64,000 nucleotides of DNA from Nymphaea colorata. Its lineage: Eukaryota > Streptophyta > Magnoliopsida > Nymphaeales > Nymphaeaceae. Below, one piece after another: positions 38,561 to 50,378 of this stretch; position 1 is the first letter of the stretch; the number at the start of each line of letters is the position of its first letter. A model generated the notes under the pieces. It saw only the letters and a program-made list of their open reading frames with translations, was not told where the DNA came from and ran no database searches. The stretch is from contig NC_045138.2 in assembly GCF_008831285.2 (NCBI RefSeq), positions 15,347,934 to 15,411,933 of the forward strand. Reading direction: 5' to 3'. The position numbers and the translations under genes are program-made.

Positions 38561-39688
38561 GAGGTTACCCTGACAAATGATTAGCATCCGGAGGGAAGGG
38601 AGGCAATTGGTTAGCGGTTGTGAACTGTGGGTTTCAGCCCATGTTGGAGATTAGAGAGGGAGAGCGGCTGGGTGAAGGAATTGGCATCAGGTTTTATGGA
38701 TGAGCGGATGTGCTGCGGGTGTGAGGTGGATTACTGTTGAGAAACAAAGGCTGCAGGATGCTTCTGGTTGGGTGATATTATTGCATCAGCTATTTGAGAA
38801 TGTTATGGTGGGTGTGGCATCCTGAGTTGAATCTACGGATCAGTAGAAGATTTAATGATCAAGGGAGTAGTGGGAGGGGCTCCATGCATATGCATATGTT
38901 GAATTTCAGGAAGATTTTCCTTTTCGGGGGCAGCTTTCTCTGTTGAGGCTATCTATCTGCTGGTTGTAGCAACATGATTTGTTTGGCTGTTTGGCCTTTC
39001 CCCTTGGAATGTCGATGAGGCTGAACTTCTTCACTCAAGGAGACCTGAAAATCAAGGAAACTGTTGTGGAAGACAATAAAAGCAGATACCAACTGTTGTT
39101 TCCAAGAGAATAGCATGGAAAATCGTCCACGATTCTAGAGGGTTGATGGAAAGCAACCCTCTTCGAATGTTGAGGAGAGTTGTGATTCCGTGGACTTAGG
39201 TGATTCACACACGTGAACGTTTTGGCTTCCTCTCTCCTCTACGGCAATTTTGAACTCCTATGCGGCATACCAGACAGCCTTAGCTTCATTTTCCCTATAT
39301 AATTCGTATTTTATAAACCTTAAGTTAACAATTGAATAGATGCACATACCATTGAGAGACGGCCACCAATCCGAATTTAATCGAATCGGCTGATTCTGAT
39401 AACATTGATTAAAAGATGTGAAATAGTTCCAAAAGGAACACTGCATGCAAGTTTTAGGCAATTGTTAGGTCGACATAAAAAGAAAAACCGTGTAGGTGCG
39501 ATCTGATGAACCTCACCTATTCGTGTCTACAATAATTTAACACAAAGAACCTGCATCACATTAGGCATGTTACATATGCCATATTTTTTTAGTACGATCA
39601 ATAAATTGAATCATTAATCCATTCAGATCGCATTTATAAAAAGTCGGCTGATTATGACTCGCCACTCACCAGTCAAATATCACCGAAC

Positions 39689-39745
39689 CCATGGCCTAAC
39701 CTTCCTTCGACTCGAGTGAGGTCCGGAGTTCGAAACTCAACCATG
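39689..39745 (+). mobile_element. Possible tRNA-derived SINE head
   Basis: ATGGCCTAACCTTC resembles a polymerase III A box and GAGTTCGAAACTC, about 30 bases on, resembles a B box (GGTTCGANNCC). The pair is spaced as in tRNA-derived SINEs. It could also be a decayed tRNA-like sequence. No tail or duplication was identified. Confidence 0.25.
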
Positions 39746-40312
39746 GGTAAAAATGAAAGGAAGGAAACGGGGTGAATATGGGGTGGGCCCCACAAGGCGC
39801 CATTCACTCGGTATTAGGAAAAGGAAGAGGTGGTCCCGTACAGATGACGTGTCGAAGAGGGAGATTGCTGGCTGGTCAAGGTCGACGGGTCGTTGTCCGT
39901 TGAGCGGCCTACGTGGACTGCCCACTTGGCAGGTGGCGTGGAGCCCACACGCGTGCTTTTTTTTTTTTTTTTTTTTTTTTTTGAGAAGAAGGTGTTGTCG
40001 CGATCGCACGATGGCAATCATGAGGGCCGTCCGCACGCCGACCGCTCTCTCTCCTTTTCGGAGACTGGGAAGAAGTTCCCCACCCCCTCTCGAACTTCGC
40101 ATCTCAGCCGTACATCATGCCTGGGGATCTTCACCCTGCGGGGGGAAATGAATGGCCGCCGTCGGGTAACATGGACCGGACCCAGTTCTCGACCCCATAC
40201 CCGATTCCCAGTTAACCATACCAAGACTTGTTGGTTTGGATCTGATCCGGATCCAGAACCAGAAGCATACTGCCTTATCCGGGTTCGGGTCCGATAGATC
40301 CGGTTGAGGGTA

Positions 40313-40331
40313 GGCCGGCCGGCCGGCCGGC
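40313..40331. repeat. Perfect (GGCC)n self-complementary run
   Basis: Nineteen bases of alternating GG and CC in a CpG-rich patch. It is fully self-complementary and stands out in an AT-rich region. Confidence 0.85.
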
Positions 40332-41677
40332 AGCAGACGTGCCGTACATGTCGGCACGTGGGAGTGGGGTGGGGGGAACACGAGGCCTCCCACACCCCAC
40401 GTCTTTCCCGCCGCTTCTTCGTTCTCTAGGGCCTAGGCTTTCTCCTTTGGCGGCAGCGACGTGGTTATTTTTTATTTGATGTCGTTGGTGTACTTAAATC
40501 TGGATTTGGATTTGGATTTGGATTTAGATTTAAACCCATTCATTTCACTGAGAACGAAGATGCATCTCGAAATCTAAAAGATGCGAAAACTACAAAAACA
40601 AGGAACTATCAATTTACAAACATATATTATACCTTATAAAAATATAACATTGGCAAATACATTTGTGTATAGTTACAATATTTTCAATAGGAGCACATAC
40701 TTTTGAATGTACCCCCGATTCGAAGCACGACTTATGTGCAAGGGAATATAACAGGGGAGAGGGGAGTAGAGGCTACACATTGCTCAAGGCAGGACTTGGC
40801 TGCTCACATGTATATAACATAAAATATTGGTTAATGTCCACCCTTGGACCTCGGCTTACATATGCCTCCCCAGCATTCTACAGCAGTCATGGGCACGTAT
40901 TCTTTTCTAATTTGCCCAAACCACCTCTACTACTCCATGCTCGCTCTTCAATTTAGACTCGACTATCCATTTCCTTCCTGTTATCGGTTCATCTTTAATA
41001 TATTTAACTGCCTTAGATCCGACCCGTATTTCTCGCCCTCCTCCTCAACATTTCCAGCCTTATGGCATTAGAAAACAGCGTTGGAAGGCTTATCGAGAAA
41101 TGAGAATTCATTACTGAGCTTCATGTAACGCTGGACTGTCGATGGTGCCCTTACTTTTTTATCGGTTAACTTCACTGCAGAGCCCAAGGTTTAGAGAAAT
41201 TGAAATATTTTATTGAGCCACTGATATGGTCTCTACCAAATTTGGTTAACTCCATATGACCTGGAATTGCTCTCACCTGGCCCCATTTGACGGTGGAGAT
41301 TAAGATCCGACTTTGAAAGTTGAATTGGATATGCAAAAAAATTGTTATCGCTATCCCATTTTCTGACTCTGTGTGATGTTGCTCGAAACCATTCTGTTCC
41401 AAGTTGTATTTGGATTTCAATTTTTTTCCCCCGTCTCGCTGATTAAAAGTGATTGGATTTGGATCCGTGTCAAGTCAAACCGGATCCGTGACATCCCTCC
41501 ATTCACTCCGCGTTGGGGATCGGACTTCCAGCCGGTAACGAACTCGATCCAAACCGACCCGCCTCTTGCCGTAAAAGGATTACGGGGCGAGAGATGGAGA
41601 AGGGGAGGTGTGTGTAGGGCATCGTTTCTGGGCATCGAGGTAAGCGCTTCCTCGATTCTTGTTTCTTCTCTTCTCTC

Positions 41678-41722
41678 CTCTGCTCTCTGGTTCCAGTAAA
41701 TCTGCTCTCTGGTTCCAGTAAA
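41678..41722 (+). repeat. Tandem 21-base duplication at the start of the 5'-UTR intron
   Basis: CTGCTCTCTGGTTCCAGTAAA occurs twice in immediate succession (about 41680-41721), just inside the intron that precedes the 77-residue protein. Each copy contains CAG, a possible cryptic acceptor. A CT run follows at about 41749-41769. Confidence 0.8.
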
Positions 41723-42842
41723 CAATCTCAGGTTTGAAAAATTTTTCCTCTCTCTCTCTCTCTCTCTCTTTCGCGTCCTCTGGTTAGGACTTCTTCTGGT
41801 GGGTTCGTATCGGTTTCAGGCCAAATGGGTGAATTCTAGTGGATATGTTCCTGTTGCGCTTTTTCTTTTGGTTCTGTTGGGGAGAAATAGTTTCTTTCGA
41901 TTGCCTAATGGGCACCAAATATTCGACAGAATGATCCAGTGAAATGTTGTACCACGTTCTGCTTTATTTCTACTAATTAATTGAACTCTACGATTCGAGG
42001 GACGGTATTGAACGCCTTAATTCTTCTTATATGGAACTCTTGAGAAACTGCTGTCGCTTTGCTACTGTTCCACGAAAGAGCTCGGAAATCATGCATCAAC
42101 ATGACCACTTTTCCTCCCATTTGAAGGTCAATTTAGAATATGTGTGTGTGTGTCTCTGTGTCTGTGTCTGTGCCGGCTCAGGTTTCCTTTTCCACTACTG
42201 AACAGGCCTTCCTGAATTGAGCATCTGTAAAGTATCCCTTAATGTGGTGCTTTCCAATTGTTATGTCATAGATGACCAGCCCATCGATAAAATGCATTCT
42301 AAGTGTGTTCCTCACAGTTTACCGGCATTTACTTGCCATGTCTTCCTCTTATGCTGTGTGTTGGCCTTGTTGGGACTTCGAAGAACGGGAATTGATCTAT
42401 GACTGGTTTTTTTCCATTAATCAAATCACACGGATCACCTGGTTGACTGCCTGCCTGTCGTCCTGAATTTGTTTTTCACCTTAGCTAATGTTTTTCTTTC
42501 CCTTTTGAATGAGTTGTCAAGTCTTTCATGCGTGAATTGAGCATCCTGTCTTTTTGTTAATCTGAAACATGTTGCACTGTAAGTGATTCAAGTTGTTACT
42601 CTCGTAGATGCATGTCATGTGTTCTCATATGCGTGGGCTTATCTCATTTGTTCTAACTGCTCAATCTTGCCCATTTTAATATTCACTGGTGTTAATTTTT
42701 TAGTTTATTACTACAGCTTGTGATATTTTTAATCCTTTGGTAGCAATTGTCAGGGAAGCTTCTCTGAATTTCTGGTTTTTAAAAGCAAGTCTTCTGACTT
42801 GATGCTTACTCATGCTGCACTATTGAGTTGATCTATTTAGAC

Positions 42843-43076
42843 ATGGGGAACAAACCGGCAACACCAAAGAGGGATGAGATTCTTGTCAAAGTCATGCCTC
42901 CGATTGATCAAACTTTGGTTCGATGGATTGCTCGGGATGTTGATAGGATTTATGGGTTTGTTCCGAAGAAACCGCGTGCAATAAAACCACCTGAGCATTA
43001 CATCGAGTACATGCGATTACAGGGATGGTTGGATGTAGATTTGGATGATGCTGAACTGGCTCGCTTGTTAAAGTAA
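42843..43076 (+). CDS. Small conserved plant protein (77 aa), unnamed family
   Basis: A 77-residue frame starting MGNKPATPKRDEILVKVMPP and ending in DDAELARLLK. I recognise the pattern (PKRDEILVKVMPPIDQTLVR, then PPEHYIEYMRLQGWLDVDLD) as a small, strongly conserved plant protein of unknown function, but cannot attach a trustworthy name. It is charged, has no signal peptide or membrane segment, and shows no cysteines. The start is well supported: an acceptor, ATCTATTTAG, ends at 42840, two bases before the ATG, and pairs with a donor (GAG|GTAAGC) at 41640 downstream of a GC-rich leader. The gene therefore has a 5'-UTR intron of about 1.2 kb (41640-42840), a common arrangement in constitutively expressed plant genes. 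The whole coding region is in one exon. Confidence 0.85.
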   Translation: MGNKPATPKRDEILVKVMPPIDQTLVRWIARDVDRIYGFVPKKPRAIKPPEHYIEYMRLQGWLDVDLDDAELARLLK

Positions 43077-43324
43077 GAAGCGGCATTTGCGTCCTTTGGC
43101 AGGATTTGTCGTTCCTTTCTATTAGAGTTTCCAGAGAGATGTAGTTGCAAGATGGGTGAACCATGTTACACCACTAAATAGAAAGAAACGCATTGGGCAG
43201 CCTGAGGTTTGCGAAGATGACTTGCATTAAATTGCTAAGAGAATATTGTTTATTTCTTCCTCATTGCTGAGTTGTTCTCTTCTTTTTCATCTTTCCAGTC
43301 ATTATTTACCCATCTTGGCCGGAG

Positions 43325-43370
43325 ATGTTTATATTAGACAATAGCGTATGTTTATATTAGACAATAGCGT
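43325..43370 (+). repeat. Perfect 23-base tandem duplication
   Basis: ATGTTTATATTAGACAATAG plus three bases is repeated exactly twice (43325-43347 and 43348-43370), in the 3' flank of the 77-residue protein gene. Confidence 0.9.
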
Positions 43371-43944
43371 ATCACTCGCTAGGGATGTCCCGGCTGTTAC
43401 GGCCTTTTTATGGCCACATGCATGGCCACATGCCTAAGGATGTGAAAGGGGTAGGTTCTTATTTGGAGCCCGGGCTGCAGCGTTCATAGTGGGTTATATC
43501 CATAAAACAGAACGATCATATGAAGTATCCCTTCGAAAATCAGGATTCTCTCTGATGTTCTGCTTATCTGTTTCGCATCATAAGAGGATGTGAAAGGCAC
43601 CTGGGTATACTCTAATTTCTGTTGTAGCTCATTATACCAACTGCAGATCATGTCATCCGATATTGTAGATTTCCGATTACATGTTTGGTGTACTATGCAT
43701 TGATTCTGGTTCCTACATTGGAGGCAAACTAAAATCAGAACTGAATTCAGAGAAATAGAAACTTGAAGGTAATCAATAAGCAGGTTGTAAGTTCGTATCT
43801 CTGGGCTGAAGAATGCGATTGCGAATAATTATAAGCAGTTACCAGACCTTTTTGTATGACGTATAAGAACCATGTAAGAGGCGGGAGGGGAGCAGAAGGG
43901 GCGGAAGGCAAGTATTTCTAAATGTATTTTAATTTTTAAATGCC

Positions 43945-44100
43945 CCAAGGGGTATAGCTCAAATGGGTGGGCCAAGATGTTTTATGTTCAACTCGCAGGG
44001 ACCTATGCTTTTGTACGAAATAGAAGGGTAGGCCTCTACAAGCTTGGTATATATTTTCTCATAAAGAAGCATGTCAGGTAGAGGGACCAACAAAACAAGG
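43945..44100 (+). mobile_element. tRNA-derived SINE-like element
   Basis: CCAAGGGGTATAGCTCAAAT starts like a tRNA 5' half. TAGCTCAAATGG (43955-43966) matches the polymerase III A box and GTTCAACTC (43986-43994) resembles a B box, about 30 bases apart as in plant tRNA-derived SINEs. It does not fold as a complete tRNA. The 3' end was not identified, so the right boundary is a guess. Confidence 0.4.
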
Positions 44101-44594
44101 CCCTGACGACCTTTTGAGTTTGCCAGACATGTACTAACCGCCCAGTGCACATTCTTAGAGCTACAGCACGTACTTTGACTCGCTTTAAGAATCAAGCATC
44201 TGGTGCCAAGCAGGCCAACTTGGATATCCTGAAGATAATCCATCGAAGGAAATGTAGCAGTTAAGCATCGGCGTAAAAATGGGGAAAAAGTCCCTTCAAG
44301 CTCATGAAATTATCTGCATTCAAGCTTTATTATCGATTTGTAGAATGACCAAGAGAAAAGAAAATACTGGATCACCTTAGCGTGTGGTCAGAAAAACGAA
44401 ATTCTTCTTCCAGAGTGGAGCAAGCTAAGGAAGAAAAAAGCGATGCTTGATATATCAAAGAGTGGAATAGCTATCAAAAGTTACAGACAACGCCTGGTTG
44501 ATACATGGCTCGAAATCCCCATGAACATACGAAAATTGGAAATGAAACAAAACTTCCACAGGGATTTTGGAGATGGAAGTTTACCAACGTGTCA

Positions 44595-47500
44595 TCAAAT
44601 TGCTGCAAAATATTCTTTGCTCAGCTTAGGGTCTGGCTTCATGGATTTCTCCCCAGGCTTCCATCCAGCAGGGCAAACCTCATCAGGATTTTCTTGGACA
44701 TATTGCAATGCCTGTTAAATGAAATGGAAGATATGAATTTTGTTCCATGTAACTAGCGAGCAAATAAAGTCGAAGCCTCAAGGTCAAGGGAAAGAAAAGA
44801 GGAAGAACAAGAAATCTTAAACATAACCTGCAGTGTCCTCAGTGTCTCGTCAACACTTCGACCAATAGCAAGATTGTTTATCGTTGAATGCTGAATAACA
44901 CCTTCCTTGTCAATGATAAAGAGCCCTCTCAGTGCGATGCCCTGGCAATTAGGGAAAATTAGAATAATTTCTGTAAGCCACAGACGATCCTAAGAATTAT
45001 AGTGTGAAAACATCATAAGGTAAATGTTCAGGGGTGCCGTTAAGCAACTCCCATTCCCGTACCTGTTCTGGGATCAGAACCCCATAGGACTTTGAAATTG
45101 ATTTGGTTATATCAGAGATAAGAGGATATTTCAAATCACCAAGGCCACCAGACTTTCTGTCAGTCTGAATCCACGCAAGATGGGAAAACTGTAGCAAAGA
45201 TGAAGAAAATCAGGAACTAGTAGGTCAGAATACATCAAAATAAGAATGCGGAAGATCAGGCTGAAAAATCTCCCAGAGAGGCCAGACAGCTATCATGCAC
45301 ACGTTTTATTCAGATTTCAAAATAGAGAGTAGAGACCAATTGCAAAAGATACTACACTTCGGAAATTTGGATTCTTATAAAAGACTAGTGCATGATAGCT
45401 AATGGTGTCAAAAACACTCGTCTCAAATAACCAGGTGGCATTTTTAGGCTTCTGTAGATATAAAACTCCATGCTCAGAAAGATACAAAATCGTCTCCTTC
45501 AAAAAGTTTCCCACATTCAGTGGAGATAAGGGACATAATTCTTTATCACAAAACTACATCCAAATTCACATTATTAGAGTATGTACTTGACAACAACAAA
45601 AAATTGACTACATTTCTGCATTTAAAACATCAATCTCTTTCAAGATATGCCTTTAGAAGAGTCAGATCACAATCCCAAGCATGACAGAAAGGATGTAGAT
45701 GGATCAAACTGCAGTCAGATATTGGCCCTACCAAGTTTGACTTAATTGGATTTAAGTTGATGGACTCACAAATGATTTTCTGAAGCCAAACCCAATTTTC
45801 AAATGAGTCTAATTGGATTTGGTCCACGGGAGCCCAACCAAAACTCACAAATTCCTGGTAAGAAGACTGTTAAGACTTAAGACAGACATCATCCAGTCAA
45901 AAGCCAAAACTTCACAAATTAAACAGTTTCTAGAACCACAGAGAAAATTATAGTTCAGAAAATAACAAGTGAGATTCATAAAAGCATGAACAGTGAACTT
46001 TTAGGAACTTACCACGCTGTCCACTGAAACACCCAGTACTTCTGTGTTTAACTTCTCAAATTCAGAGTACCGGTCACTGAATGCAGTAATTTCTGCAACA
46101 TGGAGAATGTAATGCTTCAGTATTACATGCATACTCTTGGAAAGTTCTTGCTAAATATAAATAAATGATCCTGGAAAGCGATGGATTTGAATCTTGCCTG
46201 TTGGACAAACAAATGTGAAGTCCAGTGGGTAGAAGAAAAGAATGACATACTTCTTCCCAATATAATCAGAAAGCTTTACCTAATGACATCAATAAGTTTT
46301 TAACCGATTTAGACATAAAATGCAAAATAATGCATGGGCTTTATGTAGATAGTGAAATAATAACACTTAGAACGACGATAAAAAGCAAGTAAATATCATT
46401 ATGTTTGAAAGCCAAATTCGTAAGAGGCCTTTCACTGATGCTGATAAATGTTGATCATTGAACTTTTTGACTCCATACTGAATATTTATTTACATTAATC
46501 TAACTGTACATTTACCTATTCTAGGCCTCAGGAAAAAAAAAATAAGTAAATGATGAGCAATATCAAACCGCAAAGGTATAATAATGCGATGGATGATTGC
46601 TTGAGTTCTGAACAATATTGCTCCACTTAAGTTTAAGCTTTAAAGCACTACCTTCTAAACTTTTAGAATTTTGAAGTTATTAATAAAACCATAAGTAGGT
46701 AGCTCACATTGATAAACTCCTGATCGAAGACAGCCTCAGCGTCAAAATCTGGTGCTGTGTTGCCAACTAGTGGCAGTTGGCTCTGTCATAATTGCAAGGT
46801 TAGCAGATTTAGTACAATAATAAGAACATGATCATCATAAATAGAAAATGACAAACAAACATACATACACACAATATAGAATATTTTTAATCGGAATTAA
46901 TGAACTAAACAATGTTCTAGATATTTACAACATTGCTTAGTTCAATAAATGAGATGGAATAAAACCAAAAAGAAGTGGAGAAGGTGAAGACCTCCTGCAA
47001 CCTTAAGTGGCACCAAAAAGCTGATGATGGTTTAATTAAGAGAAATACCGAACGCTGTTAAGCACTAATGCTTATGAACAAAGAACATCTGGTTTCACCA
47101 CAAGCTTGTGTACTGGACCAAATGACTTGCATTAGTTTATTGAGCTTTAAATACGCTCGGGTTTATTCATTCACTACAACTCCAGAAGTATTCATCCACT
47201 CATGTGGTCGCATTTAAAAAGGAAAAACAAGGAAAAGATAAAGATGAGTAAGACGGAGAAGTTCAGCAATGCAGCTAACATCGGTGAACAAGAAATTATC
47301 GCCATCAATAACATCGTTGAATCTCAACGATAAATGAAGATAGATTCAGCTTGTCCTTGTCTCCGTTAATTGCATTCTAGGGAATGTTGAGAGTAACACT
47401 TGCCAAAATAAAAGGCATCCTAGAAACAAATCTGGACAAGGTAAAGTTGTCCAAATCTGTACACTCTAAACGAGAACATCAGGCCGCTCAAGCAACTTGC

Positions 47501-47678
47501 CAACTTAGGGTCCAGAGTTTGGCCAACCCGTGAGGCCAAGACTATCCTCGTATTCTCCTTCCAAAAGGAGAAAGGCCGAGGGCGTTTCAGATGTCCACAC
47601 TCACTAAAATAACTTGTTTAGAAACCAACCCAATCCACCGATCATTCAAAAATAAAAGAAACTTCGACGGTGAGTAGC

Positions 47679-47750
<72 letters not shown>

Positions 47751-48325
47751 ACGCGGCACGTCAACCTCTCAGCCCCTGATCCTTCTTCTTCCCCATATCA
47801 TCATCTTAAACTTGGACAGCAGTAAATTCAGATATGCTGAACCCATGTAAGCAACTCTCAGAACGCATATTTGACAAATTCAAATTACTTCCGCAACAAT
47901 TAACACACACCGCACAAATTTTATGAATTAAAAAAAAAAATCCAACAAGGAAACGAATTCCACAAGAATTAACACTCAAAACATGAACACCAAATTCAAA
48001 GCACCAAACTGAGTACTCTGAACTCTAAATCAGCATGCATTTCCTAGCTACCGAAATCAAGGGAAAGAAGCACACAAATCAACCCTGTACACAGAGCGAA
48101 AAAGGGACCGATACTCACAGCCTTCACCAAGAAGCTTCTCCGAGAAAACCTTGAGACAGGAAGCCGTGATCGGATCGACTTGGACCGTAGATCGATGGCC
48201 TTGTGGAGACCGTGGAAGCTCTGGGGGATGACGGCGCGCTGAGGGAACAGCTTGGTGGAGCAGAGGGCGCCGACGGAGTTGGAGAAGATGAGGGAGGACG
48301 AAGCCACCGTTGTCATTGACGCCAT
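44595..48325 (-). CDS. BAS1: Chloroplast 2-Cys peroxiredoxin BAS1, copy 2 (7 exons)
   Basis: Second plastid 2-Cys peroxiredoxin, with the same function as copy 1. Exons, in transcript order: 48119-48325, 46708-46782, 46198-46279, 46013-46092, 45063-45188, 44828-44941, 44595-44711. Apart from exon 1, all exon lengths are identical to copy 1; the product is 266 residues, intact by reading. The peroxidatic (FTFVCPT) and resolving (DEVCPAGW) cysteines, GGLG and YF motifs are all kept. By eye the mature parts differ at nine positions (for example NTAPDFD against [23 protein letters not shown] against [16 protein letters not shown]), while the transit peptide differs much more. Intron 3 again uses a GC donor (ACAG|GCAAGA). 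Introns, 3' flank and part of intron 1 remain alignable with copy 1, so this is a genomic duplication, not a retrocopy. Intron 1 carries a long TA microsatellite. Confidence 0.95.
47681..47755. repeat. TA microsatellite in intron 1 of BAS1 copy 2
   Basis: About 58 bases of pure TA followed by GTATGTATGTATAC. It is absent from the matching intron of copy 1. Confidence 0.9.
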
Positions 48326-50378
48326 TTCGGAAGTTTCAGTAGAACCCTACCACCACTCCGCTCCGTAATTCCAAGAAATGGGGAGCGTGAATCTCACTAT
48401 CACCGCGCGCGAAAGAGAGAAAAGGAGGGAAACGCTGGTGGAAGGACAAGCGGTCGGACGGAGAGGGAGATATTGCCAACAATGCCCCAAATATTTTACT
48501 GATAACGAATAGAAAACGAAAATGGTCCAAAATCAATTTTAAAACATGTGAACACCGCATCGGCTCGCGTTAGTATTAGATCCGACTGGCCATTTCACCG
48601 CGATCATCGCATGGGTTCATATTATTGCGTTGTATTGGTGGAGGGATTGTTAATGTATTTGGGCAGGATGGTGGCGCATTCACTTTACATCATCAGTTTC
48701 ATTATTTTTTTGGGCATTATTCTTGCACCTCACATTAGTGCGTTATAAGATATTAATATATCTGATTTGGATTTGAATAGCATAGTCAACCAAATCATTT
48801 AGAAAAAATCAGATACGAAAAAAAAATAGTATTTGATTAAAAAATCAAATCAGATTCAAATTTAAGAAATGACATCTGTTTAGATTCAATTTTGGATTCC
48901 GCATACATAATATTCAATCAGATTCAAAGTCAGATCCATATCGAATTTATCACACATTCAATGCTCTTGCATTTTAAAAATGGCCAAATTAGGCTCAAAT
49001 CGGATTCAGATATGTATGTAAAAATCAAAGTTATATCATATTTGGATTGTGAAACCATATTTTAGATTTAAATATGGATGTCTTTTTTTTGTTCGTATCC
49101 AAATCCGAATATGTGAATGCACAGATCCAATTAAGAGTATATCCAATTCAAATTAGATCGAACATCCCTAATCCTTTTTCTCACCTGTGAAATTGATGGA
49201 CGGCTTGTTTTGATTTGAAAATGGGCTTTTAGGATTAATTTTGCCTCATTAAAACTATTTGATGTAACTGGTCGTACATCTAGCACCAGAGTCTAACGTT
49301 GCCTTCTAGCAATGAAGTCTCTCGATAGGGCATCCAAAATTCACAAATAATTTTTACAAGTATATAGTGCTTTACTCATGGATTACAAATAATTTTTACA
49401 AGCCATTTTTTTCAAAACAGTGTTCTCTTATTTGCTTTGGTAAATATTTCAATAAAACTTAATTGTAATTGATGCTCTGAGCTATTATCGTGTTTTGATT
49501 GTCAAATTAATTCACAGATGTGATTCATTATCAAATTAATTCACATATGTGATTCATTATCAAATTAATTCACAGATGTGATTATTATTCTTTTCACTAT
49601 CGAATACTTCAGATGGTCTTTATGTGCATCTCACATCATCAACTTCTATTGAAATTCAAGCGTACTTCAGGTGGTCATTTATATATATATATATATATAA
49701 AATGCTCCTCACATATTCAAATTGTATTGAATTAAAATTGAAGCATACTATAGGCAAATAAATTATTCACGGACTAAAACCCACTGGTTGGTCAAAATCT
49801 AGCCAGCAAGGGTTGAGCAGCTGGCGCAACCCAACCATTTGAAAGGGTGAGTAATGAGTATCGTTGATGGTTTATCGTCTCCGTGGATTGCTCAGTGGAA
49901 ATACCATTTGTCGTTAAATCAATGAAAAAATCATGATTCAAGCAGCTTGCAAATATTTATTTGACCGATGATTAAAGTGCATATCTAAAAGCATATAGTC
50001 GCTTCAAAAATAATAAACATCACCATGGCACTTTTCAGCTTATTTTCAGTTCTTTTCTTTTAAAACAACAATAATAATGTTAATAAGTGCTTATAGATAA
50101 TATTAATGAAAGTCTCTTATGGTTTACAAAAGAACAATATAAAACTCTTTTGTCATCCAAATAAAGGCAGAAGTGGACTCTGCACTACACCAACAGTCGT
50201 AGGTTGAAGCTGGCCAATAGTTGGCAGTACCAAAAAAAATTGCTAACAAATGACCTCATAAAAAATTAAAAGAATATAGCAGAATGCATGCACTCAAAAA
50301 TTTTACCAAGTTCAAGAAACAAGTGAAAGAATGTGTAGTTCAATAAAACCCACCTTGAAATGAACAATAAAGGAGTAG
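48326..50378. other. Upstream region of BAS1 copy 2 and spacer
   Basis: No supported gene. The stretch at about 48770-49180 is unusually rich in variants of GATTTGGATT and AATCAGATTCAAAT, a degenerate repeat that also appears near 40.5, 41.4 and 60.2 kb. A TA run lies at about 49680-49699. Confidence 0.45.
49502..49582 (+). repeat. 29-base tandem repeat, about 2.8 copies
   Basis: TCAAATTAATTCACAGATGT plus nine further bases repeats at 49502, 49531 and 49560 with one visible base difference in the middle copy. Confidence 0.9.

Larger units (their letters stand above)
38561..41560. other. Spacer with simple repeats and possible SINE head
   Basis: No supported gene. Open frames at 39737-40395 run through a 26-base poly-T tract (39957-39982) and a GC-rich patch and look accidental. 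GATCC and GGATTT-type words recur, including a short TGGATT hexamer run at 40501-40529 and a perfect GGCC tetranucleotide run at 40313-40331. A CACGTG G-box occurs near 40355. Confidence 0.4.

Noticed and set aside
39737-40395. Overlapping open frames of 67-134 codons on both strands
   Set aside because: They cross a 26-base poly-T tract and a GC-rich patch, share no known family, and both strands are equally open.
49502-49582. Regular 29-base repeats considered as a CRISPR-like array
   Set aside because: The units are adjacent with no unique spacers and lie in a plant genome; this is an ordinary tandem repeat.
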